This document shows positions 49,301-60,100 of a DNA stretch of 64,000 nt, in pieces. The stretch spans positions 97,882,449-97,946,448 of the forward strand of contig NC_082596.1 in assembly GCF_030936135.1 (NCBI RefSeq), read 5' to 3'. The stretch's first letter is position 1, and every line of letters begins with the position of its first letter. The position numbers and the translations under genes are program-made. Origin of the DNA: Gavia stellata (Eukaryota; Chordata; Aves; Gaviiformes; Gaviidae). The notes beneath the pieces are model-generated. The model was not told the origin of the DNA. It was given only the letters and a program-made list of their open reading frames with translations, and did not search any database.

Positions 49301-52300
49301 AATTAAATAAGAGAAATGTATTACATTTTCTGGCTCGTGGTGGGGCAGTAGGCTGCATTTTATTATAACAAGACAACTATAGGAACGTTTATGCCGGGTA
49401 TGACTAGTATTTTCATCCACTCCTGTTTCCGGGCCTGACTTGAGATGAAATAGGCTGTGTTTTAGAGAGCTGGTACTTGGTATATATGGAAGCCTTGCTG
49501 CTGAGCGATGGAAAATTTGTGGTAGATGTAAGATCTAATTTTCCTTTTATCTGAACTCTCAGATTTACTGAAATCTGTCTCTATGAAGCTGTTCTAAATG
49601 AAAGAACACAAATTGATGCATCTTCAATGTATGTTGGTTCTTTAGCAGGGTGGGGTTTTGCCTGTAATCCTAATTATGAGGGGACTCAGAGTTCTGAAAG
49701 AGTTTGATTTCATTTAAGAAGGTTCTTGTAACTCAATTTAAACAATTCAGATAATTTTTAATTCATACGCTGTTAGAAGGTTTCTCGAAGATGTGAGCCG
49801 AGATCAAGACTTGGTAATGTTCTTGCAGTGAGGTTGATGTGAAACGTTCTTTAGATGATAGTGTTAACTTTGTGTTAGTGCAGTAAAATCAGGGTAATGT
49901 TAACTGTTTCTGTTGCAGGTCGGGAGTTCATTATCCCTTCGCTGGCACACAGGTTCATAGCAGAGATGGTGGATTTTTTTATTCTGTTCTTTATAAAGGC
50001 AACCATTGTTTTAAGTATTATGCACCTCAGTGGAATAAAGTAAGTTGAACAATTTAAAGCTTTATTATATACAGCTTTAAGCTCTTCATGCTCTTTGAGG
50101 TGTCATGACGTATATATGGTATGCTTATGCATATGATGGCACTTAGTAACTGTCAAAAGTTGAGGAAAAAACACTGCTAGGTTAACCTCTTTTTAAACAC
50201 CTCCTGATTTTGGGTCAGCTGATGGAAACAAATAATTTGTACAGGTGTCTATATAGGCTCACAAACTCCTTACTAAGGATAGATTAGACTTGCAGTCTTA
50301 CTTTTGGGAGGCAATAGCAAGATTTTTAAAGAATCCTCTAAAAATTTAAAAGAAAAAACATTGACAAATAAATTTTTTTTCAACCAGCCTTTAAAAATAT
50401 ATGGGATCTGGCTGGGATGGAGTTCATTTTCTTCATAGCGTCTCCCATGGTGCTGGGTTTTAGATTTGTGACCACAATGATGCTAACCCACAACAAAAAA
50501 AAAATCTAGGTCCTGCATGTCAGATATGTATGTACTTTTAAAATACAGCCTGATAGCTAGGAATGCTACCATGCTGCAGTCTTTACTGGGCATAAGTTGG
50601 GTTTATAAAAAAAGTATGATTAAGCATCATGTGTATCAACTATACATGAGACTGAAAGATTCTTCATTTCACATTCTTATGCTCAGATATAATCATTTAC
50701 TTCAAAGACTGTTTCTTTATCTGCTGCTTTAACTGTAGATATCTTATTCCGTAGCTCATTTAGTTCCTCTGCTTTGGGTTGATGTAATCAAGTATTCCGG
50801 TCTGATTAGGAGATGAGAGTTTAGTGTAGTCAGTAATGCCATTACTGTACAAACACATTTCAGAATTCAAGTTTTCTGCCAAAGGACCTTCCAAATGTTG
50901 ACTGCCTATAAACTGATACTATACAGGTAACATCTTTCAGACACCTTAAACTGCTGCTTGAAAGGTGTGTGGAAGAAGGTCAAATCCAAAACAATATGTC
51001 AGTGTAAATGATCAGTGGGTTTTGTTCAGATAAACATGCAATTAAAATGCCAAACTCTGTTCTGTTTAGTTGCCAAAACCTCCAACTCTAACCTGACAGC
51101 TTGTATTTCCATCTTGTTTATAGTAGGCTGAGAACGATACAATGTGTAATACTGGAAAGATGGGGAACAACTATATGTGTATTGCTTCTATAAAGTGGTG
51201 AAGGTGATTTCAATTAATTTACAGTATATTCAATATTACTACTTTTGCAAGAGCCAGTAAGTTGCTTACACAAGTAACTTCAGAGAAACATTCCTGGGTT
51301 TTTTTCGCTTGTGAGATGTGGTATGCTTGAGGTTAGGCTGAGGAGTTGTCATGAAAAAAATACGTTCTCACAGGCTCATGATAGAGACTTCAGGCCAAGG
51401 TTGTATTGAAGGTTGTGCCACACTATTTTCTTAATTCCTTATCTTTTTTTGATCCTGAAGTCTGAATAGAGGCAGGCAAGTAGTACAAATATAGATGAAC
51501 TGCTTTGAAGTGGGACTACACATTTCTATGTGAGTAGTAATTCTCACTTAGATGGGTGAGTGGTAAGTCCTTGCCTAAATACATGTTGCAAGTACATCCA
51601 TTCTAGGTGTCAGATAAACTCTACAGATTGAACATTCTTATCTTGTGAAAATGTGCAATGGACTCCAAATTGATGCTTTGTGTAGCTTTGTTGGGATCAA
51701 CAACTGAAGGTTTCAATTGCTTAAGTTAAAAGCTTGCTCTTGCATGCCAGGGAGCCTGCCTCTAGAAGAGTATGGTGAGCAGTAGAGACTCCTGAGAATA
51801 AGGATCATGCAGGGGAGGACAGGTCCCCCTTGCTTGCTTAGGGAGACTTGCAACTTCTCCTTTGCATTTATAGAGAAGAGTGCCTCCTTTTCTTTTTCCT
51901 TGAGAGTTCCTGTAAGGAAGAGACTTGGACGCCTTCCACTGATACAGTTAGATTACCACATGCAGAATCTCTTGTTTATCTCCCAAAAAGTGTGAGAATT
52001 TTCAGAACAATTCTGCAGCTCGCTACCCAGGGACACCATTGTGCAAAAGTGGTAATAAAGAATGATCTTTTCTTAACCAAAAAGACAAAACAAACTAGGC
52101 AGCAACTTGGAAGGAAACCTAGTATTCTGAATTTCAATGGCTTGTTTAGTATCAGAGAAGCCAAGGAGCTTTTGTTCTTTTGCTAATACTGGAACTGAAG
52201 GAGTGAATTCTAGTATTAAAGGGGTAACATCGGTATTGGGAGAAAGATGGTTTTAAAGTTGTCTTATTTTGTACAGGGACATCTCTAAATTTGCTATGCA

Positions 52301-53229
52301 TTACATAATAGAAGAGATAGACGAAGATACGTCCATGGAAGATTTGCAGAAAATGATGGTAGTAGCTCTCATCTACAGATTATTAGTCTGCTTCTATGAG
52401 GTAACTACTCATAAACACTAACTTCTATAATTAATAGTTGTCAGTTGTTGAATAAATGTTGAAAAAAAAATTGTCACCATTGGCCTATAAAGTAAATCCT
52501 TTTTACGGTATTTTGGATTATGTTGAAGCTTATGACGTTCAGATAGTTTCGATGAAAACGAAGTTTGCTAGACCAGTCAATGGTATGGTGTTGTGTGGAA
52601 TTGAAATAACTTTTCTTTTATAGATAATCTGTATTTGGGGAGCAGGTGGAGCAACCCCAGGGAAATTCTTGCTTGGACTGCGAGTTGTGACGTGTGATAC
52701 ATCTGTACTCATTGCACCCAGCCGTGTGTTAGTCATTCCATCTTCTAATGTCAGTATGACAACGTAAGTGCTCTCAGCTCAGTCACGCTGCTTTCAGGTT
52801 AATAGTGTGGGAAGCATGTGACTTGGAAGGAAATGCACCATTGCTTTATTAGCGGCCTTTGGAATAACTAGATTGCAAGAGCTATTGTTAGATTCTGTGA
52901 TCTAAGAATAAAATAGCAATTATTCAATCATGTCAGTATCTCTCAGATTAGCTGATAAAATAATCTCCTCTGAACTCTGGAGATTAGTTTTTGTGCTGTG
53001 CAAAACCGAGGCACTAAACTTGAAAGCAAACTACCTACTAATGTAAGTGAAAATAAGGCACTGAGTGTTTTATTCTCATTTCAGGTCCACAATACGAGCT
53101 TTGATCAAGAATTTTTCTATTGCTTCATTTTTTCCTGCGTTCATTACACTGCTGTTTTTCCAGCATAACAGAACAGCCTATGATATTGTAGCAGGGACTA
53201 TTGTGGTAAGAAGAAATGGAGTCAGATGA
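45761..53229 (+). CDS. FAM8A1: FAM8A1, RDD-domain ER membrane protein (complete, five exons)
   Basis: FAM8A1 is an ER membrane subunit of the HRD1 ubiquitin-ligase complex that removes misfolded proteins. Exons 45761-46337, 49919-50039, 52277-52400, 52624-52763 and 53085-53229 join in frame to 368 residues. The N-terminal third is Ala/Pro-rich low complexity around a conserved EYARRVHQWLWDSYCGYL block (residues ~63-80). The C-terminal half is an RDD domain with R204 and D211 in AHRFIAEMVDFF, TPGK at 285-288, and D354 in AYDIVAGTIVV. Hydrophobic segments are at ~211-231, 259-280 and 331-346. An in-frame TGA at 45737 means the first possible start is 45761. In-frame ATGs at 45770 and 45815 are alternatives, and the latter (MAEGDSE) resembles the human start. 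It points tail-to-tail at NUP153. Confidence 0.97.
46338..49918. other. FAM8A1 intron 1, 3.6 kb
   Basis: The first ~260 bp continue the CpG island, then composition returns to AT-rich. No repeat or RNA gene recognised in the rest. Confidence 0.8.
49919..50039 (+). CDS. FAM8A1: FAM8A1 exon 2
   Basis: The acceptor is tctgttgcag and the donor is gtaagt. It encodes REFIIPSLAHRFIAEMVDFF and then ILFFIKATIVLSIMHLSGI: the first RDD transmembrane segment with the family's signature Arg and Asp. Phase 1 in, phase 2 out. Confidence 0.97.
50040..52276. other. FAM8A1 intron 2, 2.2 kb
   Basis: Phase 2 intron with a probable LTR fragment at 50406-50492. Nothing else recognised; the frames at 51807-52186 look non-coding. 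Confidence 0.8.
50406..50492 (+). mobile_element. Probable avian LTR-retrotransposon fragment
   Basis: The stretch tctggctgggatggagttca, followed by ttttcttcatag, atggtgctgggtttt and agatttgtga, resembles the start of a widespread avian LTR repeat family, recalled from memory. Only ~90 bp remain, with no coding content, and the exact family cannot be assigned here. Confidence 0.45.
52277..52400 (+). CDS. FAM8A1: FAM8A1 exon 3
   Basis: The acceptor is ttttgtacag and the donor is gtaact. It encodes the acidic loop DISKFAMHYIIEEIDEDTS and the start of the second membrane segment (MMVVALIYRLLVCFYE). Ends in phase 0. Confidence 0.97.
52624..52763 (+). CDS. FAM8A1: FAM8A1 exon 4
   Basis: The acceptor is ttcttttatag and the donor is gtaagt. 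It encodes IICIWGAGGATPGKFLLGLR, carrying the RDD-family TPGK-LLGLRV motif, then VVTCDTSVLIAPSRVLVIP. Ends in phase 2. The intron before it (52401-52623) is 223 bp. Confidence 0.97.
52764..53084. other. FAM8A1 intron 4, 0.3 kb
   Basis: Short phase 2 intron, unique AT-rich sequence, nothing recognised. Confidence 0.85.
53085..53229 (+). CDS. FAM8A1: FAM8A1 exon 5 (terminal coding)
   Basis: The acceptor is ctcatttcag. It encodes the third membrane segment (FSIASFFPAFITLLFFQ), the final RDD motif HNRTAYDIVAGTIVV and the C-terminus RRNGVR, stop TGA 53227-53229. Confidence 0.97.
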
Positions 53230-54235
53230 TACCAAATGATGAGATTTCCAGACTGGTTTGAACATCCCCTCCCACCCCCAGTGAAAAAAGACCTACCCCA
53301 AAACTGAAATTGAGCAAGAATCTTTTGCCCAGATGAAATGGGAACGGATTCGGAAGCTAAAGAAAATGTTTTGCTCCGGTGTGATGCCAGCAGCTACCTT
53401 CAAAGTATTGGAGTTTTCATAAATGCCAAAGACGTTTGGGAGAAAAAAATACATATTAAATCTGGAAGTATTAACCTCTGATTGATGAGAAGGAAGGTGG
53501 CTGTATTAACTGCAGAAAGGAGCTGTTCTGTTCATCAGTCTGTGGAAAGCTGATACCTGGAAATATTCCACCTTAAAAGAAATGTCGCTCCCAGTTTTGG
53601 ATGTTGGCAGGTAACTAGAAAATCAAGTTGTTTTCCAAGCAGTTGCCCAAGTCGTATGATAAACTCTGCAGGGAAGAGAACTGCAGTATTAGACAGTAAG
53701 GCAAATCATGTTAATTAAAATGCCACGCGTGTAGAAAGAGACAAGCAGTGTTTATCATGTCCCTTAGTATTGCTTCACAGATCATGTTCCCTCACCTCTT
53801 TTCTTATCAGAACATTGATGTGAGAAGTTTTTTGCATGACTGTCTTAAGCATTGTCACTTATTTCACGTCAAAACTAACAAAGAGGTGAAATAATAGCTG
53901 TTTTTGCTCTGGGAAGGGTATGTTACACTGCAGTGTTAGTGCATTGGTGTGTGTGAATAATTTTGGAGCTGTGAACATCACAGGTCATGCTAATGAAAGG
54001 TAACTTACTTGCTTCTGTTTGGAGTGAAAGCACTTGCCTATTTTTTGCATATAATACCAAGCAAAACAACTGAACGCGTTTCAGGAGCATGCAGAAACCA
54101 TTAACTGAAATGTGTTATGGGTGTAAATCTACAGAAGTACAAATACTGGTTATTTTCACTTTGTAATTCTGGCTAATTGTTTGTATATTCAGAATAACTT
54201 AAACACCGAATAAAGAAGCCTAATATTTTGCATGA
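53230..54235 (+). other. FAM8A1: FAM8A1 3' UTR (probable minimal extent)
   Basis: Follows the FAM8A1 stop. The first good poly(A) signal is AATAAA at 54209-54214, with others at 54616-54621, 55877-55882 and 56112-56117, so longer forms are possible. The end given is inferred from the first signal. Confidence 0.55.
54209..54214 (+). promoter_or_regulatory. Probable FAM8A1 poly(A) signal
   Basis: First AATAAA after the FAM8A1 stop, about 980 bases downstream. Three further plus-strand AATAAA hexamers before the NUP153 3' UTR could serve distal isoforms. Confidence 0.45.
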
Positions 54236-56040
54236 TTACATAGCTTTGATAATTTGTTTATCCTCATGTTATTAGTATCTTGGGAAAGGAATATAAGCAA
54301 CAATGTTAATGTTTTATTAAAATTTGAGTAAGAGTTTGGAATTCTGCCAGAGCCCAGTTTTTGTGTGTCCTTCCCTTACGTGTAACTGTGCCATTGTGTG
54401 GCTGAAGTTCTTACCCTACCTCCAGTTTTGGAGGGCAACAATAGACATGTCTGAGAGTTTGGTTCTCTCTCGTCTTCAGGTGACATTACTTCATCAGTAA
54501 TGTGTTAATATTCTGCAGTATTTTAGTCTGACAAGTGGTGTTTTTCTGTTTATTAACATAATGTTCTGTGTATGTGTTCTAATCTTCCATTTACCATCAT
54601 CTTTGGGGAGGTCTGAATAAAGCACCCTTCTGAGGTTGTCAGACCCCTTGAAGATGTTCAGCTGAAACAGAACTTCAGTGCTATCACTGAACTGTTCTTG
54701 CAAAGAACTGCACTGTCAACTTAAGCACTGAAGTTAAAGCTTGGGCACAGCCATCAGCCGTCAGAACTAACTGAAGTCCCTTCCTCGGTGAGCACTGCCT
54801 GTTTACAATTTCAGCAGGAATACACTAAGAACTTTTATTCTATTCACTGTAGCAGCAGCCTAGAAACTAGCATTCAGGATGAGGAGAGGAAGGGAAAAGC
54901 AACACCCTTGGCTAAAACTTTATTGCTACTAGTTCAGGTGTAAGGGAAAGTATCTCTTATTTGTTAGGAAAAATACCACGCCTTCCCCAGCAGGTGGAAA
55001 AAAAAAAAGACAAGTCAAGAACACAGAGCCTGTTCATGGAAATACGTATACGTTACGCTGTTGTAAACACTAGCTTTTAGTTTGTCTCTTATGCAAGTTG
55101 CATTGAAGATGCAACTTTTTCTGTTTGTGGGATGAGTAGTTGGCTGGTGATAGAGCTAAGGAGAAGTGAAATTTGTGGCATTTTTTTTCAGATTTAAAGA
55201 CCTGAAAAAACCTAATTGCATATAATCCCTCCACAGCTACAGTGGCAGGCTGTGACTGTCTGAATAGCAGCTTATGGGGGTGGTTTTAAAGTTTAGTTGC
55301 TGAGTATTTTCTATTTATAGAAATAGTGATTGGAGCGCTACCCATGAAAACAAAAGTTAGCCTTTGTCCTCCTGTCAAGTCTAGATCGTGGTTAGAAAAG
55401 TATCTATCTATCTCATTTCGCAATACTGGCACCTGTAGCTGTACAAGTGCTGAGCTGCAGTGGGGGTGAATGGCAGAAGTGCTGGCAAAAAAACCCTGGC
55501 AATGCTGCTAAAGACATGTAAAGCTTATGCAACTTATACAGGTCTTCTCAGCTCTAGCTGTAGTAAGTAGTTAGGTCTAACTGTAAGCTGAAGGCTGTGA
55601 CTGAGGGAGAGTTCAGCTGTGGTCCCCAAACAGAGAAGTATTTCCTCTCATTTTACTGCAATAACATCTCTTCTCTAAGAAGCTCCTCTAACTGCTACAG
55701 AAGTGGAAAAAAGGTCAAATTACTCATTTACAGTTGGCTATACTTTTTTTCTCTTCAATTAGAATGGTGGTGAACATTTAATATTAGCTTTTTTCTAATA
55801 GCTCTATAAAAATTAACTGCAACCATCAGAGCTGGACAGCTGACATGCTGATGTACAGCTCCAAGCTTCAGTCTACAATAAAACTCTCCTCCTAATGGTG
55901 AACTGCTAACTAATTTAAGATCCTCTAAAAATCAGTGTTGCTGTCAGAAAGCAGAGGTTAGAGAGAGCATGTGACATCACTCAGGTTGAGCACATCATCT
56001 TGTATGGTTAGAGCTTGAGATGCCTTCACAGACAGTTAAA
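54236..56040. other. Convergent spacer between FAM8A1 and NUP153
   Basis: About 1.8 kb. It has no recognised repeat or coding exon but does have two plus-strand AATAAA hexamers (54616, 55877), so it may partly be extended FAM8A1 3' UTR. Confidence 0.6.
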
Positions 56041-57079
56041 GCTGCCAGACAATATTTCATAGTTTTTATTGATGGCATTTATCCCATGGTTTAACATGTT
56101 AATTATACTGTAATAAACATGGCTTTAATATTAAACTTTTCCTTATTATCCAAAGTCACCACAGTCCATTTCAGTAAATATAAAAATATATACTTAATAC
56201 TTTGTACAATACTGGTTTTTGGTCCAAACAAAAATGGATCAGAAAAGCCAATAAACTTACTTTAAGAATTCCCAATTTTAAAGATTTTCTAAATGGATTT
56301 AGGCAACTTTGAATAATGGGATTTACATAAAATCTGAGACAATACTAAACAAAAATGGCTGTAACACACAAAATTAAAATTTCAATTTCACAGATTTGTT
56401 ATGCCAAAAAAGTACATAGAGAAACAAAATTGTATTTACACATGTTTCATAATAAAATAACAAAGGCGAGACAGGTGATAAAGGGCTGTAAGAATGAAAA
56501 TATAGAAATAGCATATAATTATTAAATGAAGAACTACAGATCTAACAAGTCCTTAGCACGGATCGTCCTTTAATCAGTCTTCCTCTATCAGAAAATTTTA
56601 GTGCACGATACACCCAAACTCACTCACTTCACACATACACCAGCACAAACTCAGCATAGAAATCATTCGTTATCAACATTCTCTACTCTATACAGAATCC
56701 CTCGCTGATATAATTACAATTCCGAGGCGTCAGTCAACGCAGATGAGCGCCCATAGTGGTGCAGATGAAGAGGTATTGTACAAGCCATTCACTGTGCAGG
56801 CTCTACTCACGGCTATAGCCAGACCATGCCGAGTCACTGAAAGGAGGAGCTTGCTGGAGTCTAAAATAGTTTTGCTTGAGAACAGCCCTGTTGCCAACTC
56901 TACTCGTTACCAAAAAAAAAAAAATCTAACCAGGGAGAGGGGAGGGAAGGAAAGGGCAGCAGAGTTTTTTTTTCCTTTAGGCAGATCTGACTTCAGCTAA
57001 CCTGGCATGAGGTACGATCCCAAAAACTGAACAACACACGGTGGTAGCTGCTTCAAAAGTTGCTTTACTGATGAGGCGT
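56041..57079 (-). other. NUP153: NUP153 3' UTR (probable extent)
   Basis: Minus-strand sequence following the NUP153 stop. The only minus-strand AATAAA in a suitable place is at 56065-56070 (tttatt on the plus strand), giving a UTR of about 1.04 kb. The cleavage point is inferred. Confidence 0.6.
56065..56070 (-). promoter_or_regulatory. Probable NUP153 poly(A) signal
   Basis: The plus strand tttatt reads AATAAA on the minus strand, about 1 kb after the NUP153 stop. Confidence 0.55.
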
Positions 57080-57164
57080 TTATTTTCTACGCCTAACTGC
57101 AGTCTTTATCTTCCGACCAGAGACCGAAGATCCGGAGGCAGAGAAAACATTTTTCCCGTTAGTC
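57080..57164 (-). CDS. NUP153: NUP153 terminal coding exon
   Basis: Acceptor cttttgatag. Reads TNGKNVFSASGSSVSGRKIK then TAVRRRK and TAA (57082-57080). The basic tail matches the family's C-terminus. Confidence 0.97.
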
Positions 57165-60100
57165 CTATCAAAAGAAATCAGGAGTTCAGAGTTTAGAACA
57201 GCATACCTGAAAATTCACCAGCAGCACTGAGTAGATATTCCAGAAAACACTGTTTCATAGTCTGGTCTCACTAGTTATCGGCTGGCAGCAACTGGCATAT
57301 GATGAACAGGAGGAAGAGAGCTCCAGAAACCAAAAGCAATTCAGTCTCTCTTACTCGGAATGTAAGCAGCAGCACAATGGCCAGATATGGATCTTTCTTA
57401 CCTTTCAGGAACAAGACAATTTCACTTCTGTTGAGGTGTGGTATTTCTGACAACTAGGCTCCTTGAGAGATACCTCTGCTTAGTTAGTTAGCCAGTCAGG
57501 TGAATACAAGGAAGGATGCCCAATTTAGTTTCAGACTCTAAGCTTCACCTGAACACCTCATAATTTAACAGCAGCAGAGGCTGAACGCTGCCTGCTGATA
57601 CTACCCGAAACTCAAGCGAAATTCTGATACGGTCTCTTACCCAACGGTAAATGCTGGAGGCTGGCTGAACGAAAAGCCTGAAGAGCCAGAAGGCTGTGCC
57701 GGTGCTGCCGGTGCAGGAGGATTTGCACCGAAAGTAAATACCCCGGGGTTATTTGAGAAGGTGAAATTAGAAGTATTACTTCCAAACTGGAATACAGAAC
57801 CTGGGAAGATGGGGTGGAAGCAGAAGGGAGTAAGGAAGTTGAAATCTGAGGTCATCCTTTCCAGTAAAATCCCCATGTTCCTCCCACATTCTTTAATGAA
57901 TTTTTTTTACAGGTCCCTCAAGATGACAAAGTTGGGGGAGGGGGGTGCACCAGAAGTGCCAGATTACTACAGGAACGGTCCACAGAAGAATTCATTCACT
58001 TTAATAGAGAATCATAAGGGGATTCTTAAAGTAACACTGCTGGCACACTGATCATGAATTGTTTGCTAACTTCTGTACCACCATCAAGCTTATACCTGTG
58101 CATACTGAAGTTTATTAATAAAGTCTTAAATCATAGCATTGAATCATGTAGATTTATATTTAAGTAAATTTTTTTGTGTTCATGCAGTTGATCTGGGGAC
58201 TCACTTTCATTTAATGTGCTAACACGGTACCTCATCTTAAAAAAAAAAAAAAAAATCCCTACCATCAAAGTAACTGATAAGCAACACAGACAATCCAGGG
58301 AGATTTTTCTCTTTGAACTGCTACCTGATTAATGAAAGACTGACTGAGTAACGTGGTGTGCCAACTAATCTACTGATTAGTACAAAAATGTTGGTTACTT
58401 TTAATGGAGGCTAAACTTCTGGAGGTAAAACTGCTGAGAGGAAAAGAGGACACTTTTCCCTTTAAGTATTTGACGTGATGATACCCAATACATACTTTCT
58501 GGCAGTGTGTTTTTCTTTTTTAATAATTACTAGTGTGGAACAGGTCTTTCTTAAATTATAAGGATCGTTCTCTGCCCCCTTCCCACAGTATTTTATACTT
58601 CATTAGTAAAAAGAACTTTGAATAAAGTCTTAACCCATAAATGCTTAAAAATAATTCTGACCGTATTCTTAACACAACAAAGCCCCCAATCCAAATAAAT
58701 AGCCAAAGCCTGTTAATGAACTCGGATAACTAAGAACTACACTAACAAATCCCAAAATAGTAATTTTGCAGCACTTCTGCCATTCTGGTTTGTACAATCT
58801 ACCAGTAAATACTCCATGGTTTTCAACACTTTCTTTTAATCACCAGACTTCTCAAAAAAATAAACCCCAGTATTAGTGGTAGGGTTGCAACTTCCATGTC
58901 TGTGAATCTCTTGTGGAGAAGGCTTACTGTGAAGCTGGCATGCCTGTGGCACATCCTCCACAGTCAGGACTGAGACACAAATCACTTAACTCTCTACCTG
59001 TTATTTTTACGGAAGGTAATTCTTACACTTCAATATGTATGCAAGGCAGAAGTCTAAGGTGCACTTCATGAAAAATAAAATAAAATACATAATCCTGGAG
59101 ACCTAAAGGGAAGATGATGGTCGGCACTCACCAGTACTGGGGGTACCAGAGCCAAAGCCTGGCTGTTGGGTCGCTTGCTGTCCGAACACGGAGGTCTGAG
59201 TACTGCTCGTCACTGCGCCGAAGGCAGGAGGAGCGGGCTGAGTGCCAGCTGAAAACAATGTTGTCGACAGCAATCCAAAGCTCGGGGTGCCTGGCTGGCT
59301 GGACCCCTGGCTCTGACCAAATGCTGGTGGCTGACTGGTGCCAAATGCTGGGCCAGCAGCAGGCGCTGGAGGCCCAGAGCCAAACAGAAACGAAGAGGAT
59401 GACCCTCGGGGAGCAGAAGAGAGATGTCAGTATACACTGGGGTTTCCCCTGCCCCGCCCCCATGAATGAATCTAGAAAAAAGGTTCTAAAACCCTGTTTC
59501 CCAAGTCTGAATATTCATCTTAACTGCAAATTAATTGTGTGAGTATATAAAACAAATACTGTGTCAGCTACAGCAGGAATTGCACCTTTTCTTGTAAGTA
59601 ACATGAGAAACACCAAGTTTACGAGCGTCAGACAAAATTAAATCTCAAACACATTGGTTGTCTAGGCTCAAATTACTGTGTTAACATTTGTGTTCTGGAA
59701 ACAGATTCCCACAAATAGTACGTTTTAATTTGTATTTACTAAAAGCTGTTTATATCACACACAGAGAATATGAACTCAAATTGCATTTTTCAAACATGCA
59801 TAACATAGCTCCCGATTTATTAGGATCAGGAGAACATGAATCTTTCTTGTCAGCAGCTGCACCCCTCCCTGCCCAAGTGTTTACCATTATAAACTTCTGG
59901 AGGCCAAACCAAGCTTGCAGTGCTCTCTCTGTACTGAAAAACACGGTTTAGCAGAGTAATTCTCTACGTAACATCAACAGACAACCAGGTCATTTGTTTA
60001 GCTGCTTGGGTTCTGCATGGCCAGCAGAAATAACGAAAGGAAAATACGTGACCGAACAGTGACTCTGAACATACACAGCAGATCCGCTACGCAAAAAGGG

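Noticed and set aside
59114-59542. 142-codon plus-strand and 111-codon minus-strand frames over a NUP153 exon
   Set aside because: The NUP153 frame on the minus strand gives FG repeats and correct phases, so the others are shadows.
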